Positions 17,719 through 27,342 of a stretch of 64,000 nucleotides of DNA are shown piece after piece. The notes beneath the pieces are model-generated. The model did no database searches. It had not been told where the DNA came from and saw only the letters and a list, made by a program, of their open reading frames with translations. A program made the translations under genes and the position numbers. How positions within the stretch are numbered: position 1 is the stretch's first letter; the number at the start of each line of letters is the position of its first letter. Origin of the DNA: Acidobacteriota bacterium (GTDB taxonomy: Bacteria; Acidobacteriota; Polarisedimenticolia; JACPZX01). Location: NCBI GenBank assembly GCA_016195325.1, contig JACPZX010000023.1, positions 112,234-176,233 of the forward strand, in the 5' to 3' direction.

Positions 17719-18636
17719 ATGAGACGACTCGCAGGCTGGATCGGCCGGCTCGCGCTGATCCTGATGGGGGGTGTTTTCCTCCTCGCAGGAAGCCTCAAGG
17801 CGGTCGACCCCGCCGGCTTCACCGAGCAGGTGGCGGGATACGGCATCGGCCCGGCCTCCCTGGCGCCGATCGTGACGTACACCCTCATCCCTCTCGAAAT
17901 CGCGGTGGGAATCGCCCTTCTGCTAGACTTCCGCCGCCGCTGGGCGGTGGGGCTCGCGGCCGGCCTGCTCGTCGGATTCCTCGGCCTGATGGCGTGGACC
18001 TGGCACACGGGAGGAAATGTCGGGGAGTGCGGCTGCTTCGGCCGCTTCGTGGAGAGGACCCCCGCCGAAACGGTGGCGGAGGACCTCGGTTTCCTCCTCC
18101 TTTCCGCCGCCGGGCTGATGGCGCCGGCGAGGGGGCCGGGAGGCAGGGTGCGTGGCGGTTTCGTCCTGGCGGGCGCTCTCGCGGCGGCCGGCTTCCTCCC
18201 CCTGGCGCCGGGGCTCCCGCTCGATGGGTTCGTGACGGGGCTCACTCCAGGGGTCAAACTGGATGATCTGAAGCTGAGCCTTCCGGACGCGTCGCTTCAG
18301 ACCGGGACGCATCTGGTCGCCCTCCTCGCGCTCAAGGAGGAAGCCAGCACGAAGGCCGCGGACGGGCTGAACGCGCTCGCGGCGGCGCCCGGAGCTCCTG
18401 CCATCGCGGTCATCTACGCGGACGAGGAGCAGGTCAAGGACGCGTTCTTCTGGGCGCATGCGCCGGTCTACCCGATGTACCAGGTCGTTCACGGAGAGCT
18501 GCGCCGGCTGTACCGGCGCCTGCCGAGATTCTTTCTTCTCGAGGATGGAGTGGTGAAAACGGTGTGGGAGACGCTGCCCGGCGCTTCGGCGATCAACGCT
18601 TCGGCGACCCTCGCTCGCGAGGAGGGGAGACGATGA
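17719..18636 (+). CDS. MauE-domain membrane protein fused to a thioredoxin-like C-terminal domain
   Basis: 305 residues. The first ~140 form a four-span DoxX/MauE-type module (MGGVFLLAGSLKAVDPAGFTEQVAGYGI) with the redox-type motif GECGCFGRF. Another span (FVLAGALAAAGFLPLAP) is followed by a ~110-residue domain with a thioredoxin-like strand pattern (HLVALLALKEE ... AIAVIYADEEQVKDAF ... RFFLLEDGVVKTVWETLPG) but no CxxC. MauE-type proteins act in disulfide or electron relay during maturation of periplasmic proteins. Its stop overlaps the ATG of an exported thioredoxin (ATGA), suggesting the two form a redox relay. The assignment is moderately sure; the substrate is unknown. Confidence 0.75.
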   Translation: MRRLAGWIGRLALILMGGVFLLAGSLKAVDPAGFTEQVAGYGIGPASLAPIVTYTLIPLEIAVGIALLLDFRRRWAVGLAAGLLVGFLGLMAWTWHTGGNVGECGCFGRFVERTPAETVAEDLGFLLLSAAGLMAPARGPGGRVRGGFVLAGALAAAGFLPLAPGLPLDGFVTGLTPGVKLDDLKLSLPDASLQTGTHLVALLALKEEASTKAADGLNALAAAPGAPAIAVIYADEEQVKDAFFWAHAPVYPMYQVVHGELRRLYRRLPRFFLLEDGVVKTVWETLPGASAINASATLAREEGRR

Positions 18637-19526
18637 GAGGGCGACCTTTCAGCGCGGGCTCTCGCGTCGTGGCCGCGCTCGCGGCCCTGTGCGCCGTCGG
18701 CCTCCTCGCCTCGGGCTCCCCCGCATGCGCGCAGGCTCCCACGAACGCCGCCGCCAGCGGCGCGCCGCTCGAGGAGAACATGCCGCGCTCGTGGTTCCGC
18801 AACTACGACTACGGTCTCGAGATCGACGGCAAGGTGCTTCCCGAGGCCGGCCTCTACCAGATGATCGGCAAGCCGTACATGCTGGTCTTCGGCCCCGTCC
18901 TCGACTCCGCCTTCGTCTGGTCGGCCGATCCGCGCGTCGTGCGCTCGGTCGGGAAGGACAAGGTCACGCCGAAGGGGGAGGACGAGCTGATGCTCGCCGA
19001 GTCGTCGTTCGCCGCGGCCGCTCCCATCCCGTGGATGCAGGACGGCCCGGAGGCCGTGGTCTTCTACGCGGGGCAGAAGCGCTTCAAGATCCTGCGCGTC
19101 CCGCCGATCATCGGGCCGACCTCCGCCGACGAGATGCTGAAGCTCCTGCCGGCCTACCGGAAGGGGAGGGACGAGTACCTGCCGGAGCCCGGCGCCGTCG
19201 CCGCCCTGAAGAACGTTCGGAAGAAGGTGGAGATCGAGGTCTGGTTCGGCTCGTGGTGCCCGCACTGCCGCGCCGTCGTCCCCCGATTCCTCAAGACGAT
19301 CCAGGAGGCCGCGAACACCCATCTTGCGGTTTCGTTCTATGGGGTCCCACGGGAGTTCGGGTCGTATGCTCCGTCGACGGCGCGCGATGTGAAGGGGCTG
19401 CCGACGTTCATCCTCACGCAGGACGGCAAGGAGTTGGGCCGCGTCCGGGGGGAGCCGGCCTCGGGCTCCCTCGAGGCCGAGCTCGCGAGGATCGTCAAGC
19501 AGGGAGTCGTTGCGGCGGGGAACTGA
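18633..19526 (+). CDS. Exported thioredoxin-fold protein (WCPHC)
   Basis: 297 residues. An N-terminal signal sequence (RVVAALAALCAVGLLASGSPACA) targets it to the periplasm. The middle ~150 residues (NYDYGLEIDGKVLPEAGLYQ onward) are not recognised. Residues ~200-297 are a thioredoxin fold with the active site WFGSWCPHC, the cis-proline region VKGLPTFIL and a C-terminal helix. The ATG overlaps the stop of the MauE-type gene by 4 bases, with GGAGGGGA upstream. It is likely a periplasmic thiol oxidoreductase fed by the neighbouring membrane protein. The two-gene pairing is seen in the sequence; the electron flow is an inference. Confidence 0.82.
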   Translation: MRGRPFSAGSRVVAALAALCAVGLLASGSPACAQAPTNAAASGAPLEENMPRSWFRNYDYGLEIDGKVLPEAGLYQMIGKPYMLVFGPVLDSAFVWSADPRVVRSVGKDKVTPKGEDELMLAESSFAAAAPIPWMQDGPEAVVFYAGQKRFKILRVPPIIGPTSADEMLKLLPAYRKGRDEYLPEPGAVAALKNVRKKVEIEVWFGSWCPHCRAVVPRFLKTIQEAANTHLAVSFYGVPREFGSYAPSTARDVKGLPTFILTQDGKELGRVRGEPASGSLEAELARIVKQGVVAAGN

Positions 19527-19541
19527 AGGCCGCGTCGTCCG

Positions 19542-21770
<2,229 letters not shown>

Positions 21771-21875
21771 CTTCGGAGGCTCCAAGAGAAGGGACGTCGC
21801 GACGATCACGGAGGACTCGACGCGCGCCATGTTGAGCCACCGGATCGGATTGAGTCAAGGGAGCGGGCGGTGCGG

Positions 21876-21881
21876 TACACT
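21876..21881 (+). promoter_or_regulatory. Possible -10 for the GT-C/TPR gene
   Basis: TACACT, 9 bases before the ATG at 21891, which would give a leader of only ~3 bases. A TTGAGT at 21850 is 20 bases upstream, longer than usual for a -35 spacer. Confidence 0.3.
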
Positions 21882-21890
21882 CGCGCCCCC

Positions 21891-23750
21891 ATGCGCCGCG
21901 CGCCGCTGCTCGTCATCCTGCTCGCAGGCTTGCTCCTCCGCATCGTCTATCTGAGCCAGGTCGCCTCGCTCCCGTTCTTCGATCACCCGGTGGGGGACAG
22001 TGCGCTGTACCTCGCCCGCGCGGCGGAGATCCGGTCCGGGAAGATTCTTCCCGACCGGCCGCTCTTCTACGGGAGCGCCCTCTACCCGTACGGGCTCGCG
22101 GCGATCCTCGCGCTGCCGGGCGGGAGCCTCGACCTCGTCGGCCTCGCGCAGGCGCTCGCCGGGACTCTCCTCGTCTACCTCCTCGCGCGCGCGGCCCGCC
22201 GGATCGGCGGCCGGGCCGCGGGACTCGCCGCGGGAGGTCTCGCGGCGATGTACGGGCCGTTCGCCTTCTTCGAGTCGGACGTTCTGGGTGTGGTCTGGGG
22301 GCTCCTCGCCATGGCGCTGGGCATCGCCTGGTGTCTTCGGTGGGAGTCGAGGCCCCGGAGCCTCGTGAGGTACCTCGTTCCGTCGGGAGCCGCGTTCGGC
22401 CTCGCGGCGGCCGAGCGGCCGAATCTCATGCTCCTGGTGCCGATCGTCGCTCTCTGGGCCGCGCGCGCTCCGAGCGAGGGGGAGCGCGCCCGCGGCCTCG
22501 CATGGGCCCCCGCGCTCGCGGTCGTCGCCGGGGCGATGCTCGCGTTCGCTCCCGTCGTGATGATCCAGCTGGGGGCGTCGGGCGGCCGCGCCGCGCTCAA
22601 CACGTCGGGCGGGATCAACCTCTGCATCGGCAACAACCCGCGGGCGTCTGGAACCTTCGAGGAGCCCTGGGCGGCCGAGGACCCCCAGTTCACGGCGACC
22701 CACACCGATCTCGAGGAGTCCTCCGTGCGGATGGCATCGCGCCTCGCGGGGCGTCCGCTCGACGGCGCGGAGGCGTCCGGGTTCTGGGCCGGACGCGCGC
22801 TCGACTTCGTCCGCGCCGAGCCGGCGGCGTTTCTCCGGATCACCGCCCGGAAGGCCGCGCTTCTCTGGAACGCGGCGGAGGCGCCGAACCACCTGGATTT
22901 CGTCTTCTTGCGGGAGGTCGCCCCTTCGCTCCGGCTGATGTTCGTGGGGTTCGGCGTCCTCGCCCCTCTGTCCGTCGCGGGATTCGCCCTCGGGCTCGCG
23001 CGAGGGCGAAACCGCCGCGCGCTCTCGTTGCTGGCCGCGCTCGCCGCCGGCGCGATGATCAGCGTGCTGCCGTTCTTCGTCGCCGATCGGTACCGCGCGG
23101 CGATGGTGCCGCCCCTCCTAATCGCCGCCGGGTGCGGCGCCGCGCATCTCGCGCGCGCAGCCTTTGTCCGCGGGCTTCCAGGGGGATTCCGCGCCGGGCT
23201 TTCGCTCCTGCCGGCGGTCGTGATGGGAGGGGTGGCGCAGATTCCGCTGCTCCACCCCGATCTCTCACGGGACCACTGGATGCTCGCGCAGGCCTGGCGC
23301 GCCCGCGGCGATCTCCCGGAGGCCCGGTCGGAGTACGAGGCGGCGCTGCGCGAGTCGGGGGAGGACGCGATCCTACTGAACAATCTCGCCCGCGTTTACC
23401 GATCGATGGGGAAGGAGCGCGAGGCGGAGTCCGCGTTGCGCCGGGCGATCACCGCCGGCCCGTCGCTCGCCTACCCGCACAAGAATCTGGGATTGCTGCT
23501 GATCGGCGCGTCGCGATTCGACGAGGCGCTCGCCGAGCTCGAGGCCGCTCTCCGTCTGGGTGGGGACGACGCCGAGGCGCTCGGCGCGCTGGCTGCGATT
23601 CACGCGGGGAGAGGCGAGAGGGATGAGGCGGCCGCCCTCTACGCGAAGGCGCGCCGCCTCGATCCTTCGGATCCGAGGCTGGCGCGCCTGGTGGAGATGT
23701 ATCCCTATCTCGCCGGATCGGAGCTCACTTCTCCTCGATCCAGACCTTGA
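21891..23750 (+). CDS. GT-C-type membrane glycosyltransferase-like protein with C-terminal TPRs
   Basis: 619 residues. About ten membrane spans begin immediately (PLLVILLAGLLLRIVYLSQ). They carry features of the PMT/ArnT (GT39-like) fold: an acidic residue pair in the first periplasmic loop (FFDHPVGDSALYLARA) and a YGSALYPYGLAAIL region. A periplasmic stretch (GGINLCIGNNPRASGTFEEPW) follows. The last ~150 residues are three to four TPRs (AYPHKNLGLLLIGASRFDEALAELEAAL). Such enzymes move sugars from polyprenyl phosphates onto proteins or lipids. Donor and acceptor are unknown, and a loss of catalytic function cannot be excluded. Its 3' end overlaps the convergent gene by 26 bases. Confidence 0.75.
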   Translation: MRRAPLLVILLAGLLLRIVYLSQVASLPFFDHPVGDSALYLARAAEIRSGKILPDRPLFYGSALYPYGLAAILALPGGSLDLVGLAQALAGTLLVYLLARAARRIGGRAAGLAAGGLAAMYGPFAFFESDVLGVVWGLLAMALGIAWCLRWESRPRSLVRYLVPSGAAFGLAAAERPNLMLLVPIVALWAARAPSEGERARGLAWAPALAVVAGAMLAFAPVVMIQLGASGGRAALNTSGGINLCIGNNPRASGTFEEPWAAEDPQFTATHTDLEESSVRMASRLAGRPLDGAEASGFWAGRALDFVRAEPAAFLRITARKAALLWNAAEAPNHLDFVFLREVAPSLRLMFVGFGVLAPLSVAGFALGLARGRNRRALSLLAALAAGAMISVLPFFVADRYRAAMVPPLLIAAGCGAAHLARAAFVRGLPGGFRAGLSLLPAVVMGGVAQIPLLHPDLSRDHWMLAQAWRARGDLPEARSEYEAALRESGEDAILLNNLARVYRSMGKEREAESALRRAITAGPSLAYPHKNLGLLLIGASRFDEALAELEAALRLGGDDAEALGALAAIHAGRGERDEAAALYAKARRLDPSDPRLARLVEMYPYLAGSELTSPRSRP

Positions 23751-24279
23751 CGTTCTGCCCATCGTGGTGCGCCTCGACGATCGTGAGGGGGAGCGTCGAC
23801 TTCAATCCCGCGACCATGTCGGAGAGCTTCAATCCGCCCTCGTGCTCGTCCGTCAGGTAATCCATGACCGCGAAGGGGATACGGATCTCGACGTTCGGCG
23901 AGTCGTAGTCCGGCTCCTGCACGCTGACGCGGAAGGTCTCGCCTTCCTTGTAGACCTTGATCTTGTTGTTGTCCTTCTCGACGGTGACGAACTCGTCGAC
24001 CTTCGCGTTCCGGATCTCCCGCCAGAGCTTGCGGATGTCGATCTCGTGCTTCGACTTCACGTCCTTCGCGATGCTGTTGAGGTCGACCGAGTCGATCACG
24101 ACGTCGATCAGCGAAAGGGGAAGCGAGACCTTCACGCGCGGCGTGTCCGAGCCCTTCCCGCTCACGTCGACCCTCAGCATGATGAGAGGTTCATCGGCCG
24201 GAGCGGCGGCCGCCGCGACGGGGGTGAGAACGAGGATGGCCGCGTCCGCGGCTGCCAGTGCGTACGTCCGTGATTTCAT
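23725..24279 (-). CDS. Secreted protein with duplicated ~70-residue unit
   Basis: 184 residues with a signal peptide (ALAAADAAILVLTPVAAAAA). The mature part looks like two copies of one unit. DTPRVKVSLPLSLIDVVID in copy 1 aligns with DSPNVEIRIPFAVMDYLTD in copy 2. VDEFVTVEKDNNKIKVY aligns with LPLTIVEAHHDGQNVKVWI. Each unit would give two strands, a helical spacer and two strands. I do not recognise the family. Lys/Asp/Glu-rich surfaces suggest a soluble periplasmic or secreted protein. It converges on the GT-C/TPR gene (26-base overlap) and lies downstream of the phosphatase gene, but 162 bases separate them. It is probably a genuine gene, as the repeat would not be conserved in a chance frame. 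Confidence 0.7.
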   Translation of the reverse strand: MKSRTYALAAADAAILVLTPVAAAAAPADEPLIMLRVDVSGKGSDTPRVKVSLPLSLIDVVIDSVDLNSIAKDVKSKHEIDIRKLWREIRNAKVDEFVTVEKDNNKIKVYKEGETFRVSVQEPDYDSPNVEIRIPFAVMDYLTDEHEGGLKLSDMVAGLKSTLPLTIVEAHHDGQNVKVWIEEK

Positions 24280-24441
24280 CGGTTCCTCCAGGCCTGCTGC
24301 CGAGCCCTTCGTTCCGGGCCGGGATCCGCGTTGTCGGGTGCGGCGCCGTGCTGCCAGCCTCGCCGCGAGCGCCCGTGTAACGGGTCGGGGAGAGGGAGGT
24401 TCCCGGGGATGGCATGTTTTTTCAGAGGAGGGAGGGGCGCC

Positions 24442-26142
24442 TCAGGAGAGGCGCTTGACGATGACGAGCGTGGAGTCGTCGTACTGCGGCGCCTCGCCCG
24501 CGAACGCGAGGAGCTCCTCGAAGATGGAGGTCTCGACGCCCGCCGAGCGCTGGTCGCGGTTCTTCGTGAGCACGGCGATGAGCCGCTCCTCGCCGTACAT
24601 CTCGCCGTCGGTGTTCTGCGCCTCGGGGACGCCGTCGGAGAACATCGCGAGGAGATCGCCGGGCTGCAGCGTGACCTCCCGCTCCTCGAACTTCGCGTTC
24701 TCGAAGATCCCGAGCACGACGCCGGTGGCCTTGAGGCTGTCGACCTGCCCGCTCGCCCGCACGACGTAGGGGGGGTTGTGGCCGGCGTTGACGTAGCGCA
24801 TCACCCCCGTCTCGCGATCGAGCTCGCCGTAGAAGAACGACACGAACTTGTTCGGGCTGGCGTTCCGGATGAGATGACGGTTGAGGGAGGTCAGGAGGCT
24901 CGCCGGGCTGTCCACGATGTCGTAGAGGGTGCGGAAGACGGCCTGGACCGAGGCCATCATCAGCGCCGCGGCCATTCCCTTGCCCGAGACGTCGCCGATC
25001 ACGATGCCCGTCCGCCCGTCGCTTCGCGCCACGAAGTCGAAGTAGTCGCCGCCGACGGATCGGCACGCGTCCGCGCGCCCGCTGATGTCGTACCCCTCGA
25101 CGGTCGGCGGCCCTCCGGGGAGGAGCCGCTTCTGGATGTCCGACGCCTGCTCGAGCTCCTTCTCCATGCGCTGCTGCTCGATCGCCTGCTTCTCGAGCCG
25201 GGTGTTCTGGATCTTCATGGCGGCGATGTTGGCGAGAAGGGTCAGGAGCTTGAGGTCCTCCGGCCTGAAAGAGCGGGCCGTGTTGAGCGTGTCGACGTAG
25301 ACGAGGCCGATGACGGACTTGTTGTCGTAGAGGGGGACGCACATCGCGGAGCGGATCCCCTGGAGGACCACGCTCTCGCGCATCTTGAACCTCTCGTCGC
25401 TCTGCGCGTCGGTCGTGAGGATCGCCTGCCGGTTCTGGATGACCATGTTGGCGATGCTGCGCGACAGGGAGATGGATCCCCCGCTCGACTTCCGGAGATC
25501 GCGGACGGCTTTCGAGACCATCTCCGTGCTGTCCCCTTCGAGGAGCATCAGGAATCCCCGCTCGGCGGGGATCGCCTCGAAGACCAGGTCCATGATGACC
25601 TCGAGGACCTCCTCGTACGGCCGGTGATTGATGAGCTCCATCCCTGCCCGCGTCAGGATCGTGAGGGTCCGCCCCTCGCTCCCCCGGATGTCGGGGGCGA
25701 TGGTGGAGCCGAGATCCCGCAGCCTCGACCCGGAGGCTCTCTCTCCGACCCCTTCAACCGCGGAGTGCGTGATGATGTCGTCGAGCGGGATCGTGAACGT
25801 GCTCGTGTCCCGGCTGACCGGCGTGTCGTCCAGAACGACCGACGGCGGTCCTTCGTCGCCGAAGAGGATCGTGGTCTCGCCGAGCGTGATCCGGTCGCCG
25901 TTCTTGAGCGGCGCGGGCTCGACGACGGCGACGCCGTTGAGGCTGGTGCCGTTGCGGCTCCCGACGTCACGGACGAAGAAGCGGCTGTCGCGCCTCAGGA
26001 TCTCCGCGTGGAACCTGGAGAGGGAGAGGTCGAACGACAGGTTGACGTCGTTCTTGGATGAGCGGCCGACCGTCAGGACGTCCTTGTCGACGGGTCGCTT
26101 GAACGTCCGCCCGTCGGCGGCGGTGATGGTGATCGCTGGCAA
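24442..26142 (-). CDS. FHA-GAF-PP2C (SpoIIE/RsbU-type) phosphatase
   Basis: 566 residues from a TTG at 26142. An N-terminal FHA domain (TVGRSSKNDV, SRFHAEI, GSRNGTSLNG) occupies residues ~1-95. A GAF domain spans ~150-310 (ERGFLMLLEGDST ... GIRSAMCVPLYDNKSVIGLVYVDT) and a short coiled-coil ~310-340. The PP2C-like SpoIIE domain has metal-binding motifs GGDYFDF, GDVSGKGMAAALMM, FSDGVPEAQNTDG and DDSTLVIVKRL. Such enzymes dephosphorylate STAS anti-sigma antagonists; the STAS gene lies nearby at 26890. FHA domains bind phosphothreonine, plausibly made by the Ser/Thr kinase at 27343. An ATG at 26181 is in frame, but it overlaps a -10 box and lies upstream of the predicted transcript start. The TTG has GGAG 8 bases ahead. 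Confidence 0.9.
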   Translation of the reverse strand: MPAITITAADGRTFKRPVDKDVLTVGRSSKNDVNLSFDLSLSRFHAEILRRDSRFFVRDVGSRNGTSLNGVAVVEPAPLKNGDRITLGETTILFGDEGPPSVVLDDTPVSRDTSTFTIPLDDIITHSAVEGVGERASGSRLRDLGSTIAPDIRGSEGRTLTILTRAGMELINHRPYEEVLEVIMDLVFEAIPAERGFLMLLEGDSTEMVSKAVRDLRKSSGGSISLSRSIANMVIQNRQAILTTDAQSDERFKMRESVVLQGIRSAMCVPLYDNKSVIGLVYVDTLNTARSFRPEDLKLLTLLANIAAMKIQNTRLEKQAIEQQRMEKELEQASDIQKRLLPGGPPTVEGYDISGRADACRSVGGDYFDFVARSDGRTGIVIGDVSGKGMAAALMMASVQAVFRTLYDIVDSPASLLTSLNRHLIRNASPNKFVSFFYGELDRETGVMRYVNAGHNPPYVVRASGQVDSLKATGVVLGIFENAKFEEREVTLQPGDLLAMFSDGVPEAQNTDGEMYGEERLIAVLTKNRDQRSAGVETSIFEELLAFAGEAPQYDDSTLVIVKRLS

Positions 26143-26179
26143 GAAGGGCGCTCCAGAACCGGCTGTCGTCCGAGACGTC

Positions 26180-26209
26180 ATGCTAGGCCACGGCCGCGAG
26201 GGCCGTCAA
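26180..26209 (-). promoter_or_regulatory. Sigma-70-like promoter for the FHA-GAF-PP2C gene
   Basis: On the minus strand TTGACG (26209-26204), 18-base spacer, TAGCAT (26185-26180). The predicted start is near 26173, downstream of the ATG at 26181; this favours the TTG start at 26142. An inverted repeat (26190-26206) lies in the spacer and overlaps the -35 by three bases. Confidence 0.55.
26190..26206. promoter_or_regulatory. Operator-like inverted repeat between divergent promoters
   Basis: ACGGCC, 5 bases, GGCCGT: a perfect 6-base inverted repeat between and partly overlapping the promoter elements of the phosphatase gene. In G+C-rich DNA short repeats of this kind can be chance. Confidence 0.25.
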
Positions 26210-26235
26210 ACGCCGTCGGGGCCCCAAACCCCTGA

Positions 26236-26265
26236 TTGACACGTTCTTCCGGGCCGGGCTAGCAT
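26236..26265 (+). promoter_or_regulatory. Sigma-70-like promoter for the RsbW-like gene
   Basis: TTGACA (26236-26241), 18-base spacer, TAGCAT (26260-26265). It has the same -10 and spacing as the divergent promoter of the phosphatase gene. The predicted start is near 26272, about 69 bases before the ATG. Confidence 0.6.
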
Positions 26266-26340
26266 GCCGCGCACTCACGATTCGAACAGGACTCCAACCC
26301 GCGAGAGGACGGGTGTGGGCCGCGGCTCCGACGTCCGGGT

Positions 26341-26796
26341 ATGAGAGACCACCCCAGCATCGAGATCACGATGGCGAGCCGCGTGGAGTTCGTCAACCTC
26401 GTCCATGCCGCGAACGACGAGGTGTGTCGTCTCCTCGATTTCGACGAGGACACGACCATGAACCTCAGCCTCGCCCTTCACGAGGCGACGGTCAACGCGA
26501 TCAAGCACGGAAACCGCCTCGACTCGAGCAAGACCGTCTCGGTGATCTTCCAGATGCGGCCGGGCGAGCTGGAGGTCACGATCCGCGATCAGGGGAACGG
26601 CTTCGACGCGGCCCGCCCCGAGGACCCTCGCGCGGCGAGAAACCTCGAGAAGACGAACGGGAGGGGGCTTTTCCTGATGCGCAGTTTCATGGACCGCGTC
26701 GAATTCCGTCACGTCCCCGGCGAGGGGATGGTCGTCTCGCTGATGAAGCGCGTGCCGGCGAAGCGCGCCGGTGCGGAAGGGGAGGGCGGGGAGTAG
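26341..26796 (+). CDS. RsbW/SpoIIAB-like anti-sigma GHKL serine kinase
   Basis: 151 residues forming a single GHKL ATPase domain. The N-box is HEATVNAIKHGN, the G1 box RDQGNGFD, and the G2 box NGRGLFLMRSFMD. In partner-switch systems these proteins bind a sigma factor or other target and phosphorylate a STAS antagonist on serine. The STAS gene is the next gene downstream (26890), and the cognate phosphatase is divergently encoded upstream. No sigma-factor gene is seen in the window, so the target is unknown. The ATG at 26341 is used; an in-frame ATG at 26371 would remove ten residues and still keep the domain. The family call is secure. Confidence 0.9.
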   Translation: MRDHPSIEITMASRVEFVNLVHAANDEVCRLLDFDEDTTMNLSLALHEATVNAIKHGNRLDSSKTVSVIFQMRPGELEVTIRDQGNGFDAARPEDPRAARNLEKTNGRGLFLMRSFMDRVEFRHVPGEGMVVSLMKRVPAKRAGAEGEGGE

Positions 26797-26832
26797 CGGC
26801 CTTCCGCCGCGTCGGCGCGTTCGAGTGAGTGA

Positions 26833-26838
26833 TACAAT
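26833..26838 (+). promoter_or_regulatory. Extended -10 for the STAS gene
   Basis: TGaTACAAT. The predicted start is near 26845, leaving ~45 bases of leader with a strong GAGGAGG ribosome site just before the ATG at 26890. The STAS gene may thus be transcribed separately from the RsbW-like gene. Confidence 0.5.
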
Positions 26839-26889
26839 CGTCCGGATCCATCGCGATGCGGGATCCCACGTTCAAGTCGAGGAGGTTTC

Positions 26890-27228
26890 ATGCTCAAGAT
26901 CAACACCCGGGAGGTCAAGGGCGTCAAGGTCATCGACCTCAATGGCAAGATCACGATCGGCAAGGGCGATCTCATCCTGCGCGAGGCGGTGGATCAGGCG
27001 TTGAAAGAGGGACCCGGCTCCATCATCCTCAATCTCGCCAGCGTGAGCTACATGGACAGCGCGGGGATCGGTGAGCTCGTGGCCTGCTACAAGCGGGTCC
27101 TCGAGCGGAAGGGGAAGATGAAGCTCGTCAATCCGGCAGGGCGCGTCCAGGACCTCCTGGCCCTCACCAAGCTCGACGAGTACTTCGACACGTTCTCCAC
27201 GGAGCAGGAGGCGATCGCTTCCTTCTGA
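26890..27228 (+). CDS. STAS-domain anti-sigma factor antagonist (RsbV/SpoIIAA-like)
   Basis: 112 residues, a complete single STAS domain. The hallmark SYMDSAGIGELVACYKRV carries the serine that the RsbW-type kinase would phosphorylate and the PP2C phosphatase would restore. In the unphosphorylated state such proteins sequester the anti-sigma kinase. The start is fixed by a GAGGAGG ribosome site 6 bases upstream. It lies 93 bases after the RsbW-like gene and 114 bases before the Ser/Thr kinase gene. With the neighbours it completes a partner-switch set; which output it controls is unknown. Confidence 0.93.
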   Translation: MLKINTREVKGVKVIDLNGKITIGKGDLILREAVDQALKEGPGSIILNLASVSYMDSAGIGELVACYKRVLERKGKMKLVNPAGRVQDLLALTKLDEYFDTFSTEQEAIASF

Positions 27229-27342
27229 CGCCTCCCGGGCCGAGGCCGCACGGGACCTCGCCGGACCGATACCGAGCGAGCTCGGGCGCGCGGGTGATCG
27301 CCGGCGCGCGCGCCCGACGATCGACTCACCGGCGGAAGCGGC

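Noticed and set aside
21820-21860. Promoter for the OPT transporter on the minus strand (TTGACT ... TCAACA)
   Set aside because: The -35 fits, but the -10 candidate matches the consensus poorly, so it was left out.
24331-26061. 576-residue plus-strand reading frame
   Set aside because: It is antisense to the FHA-GAF-PP2C gene and has no recognisable motif.
26143-26181. ATG at 26181 as the phosphatase start
   Set aside because: It overlaps the -10 box and lies upstream of the predicted transcript start. The TTG at 26142 has a ribosome site and begins right before the FHA domain.
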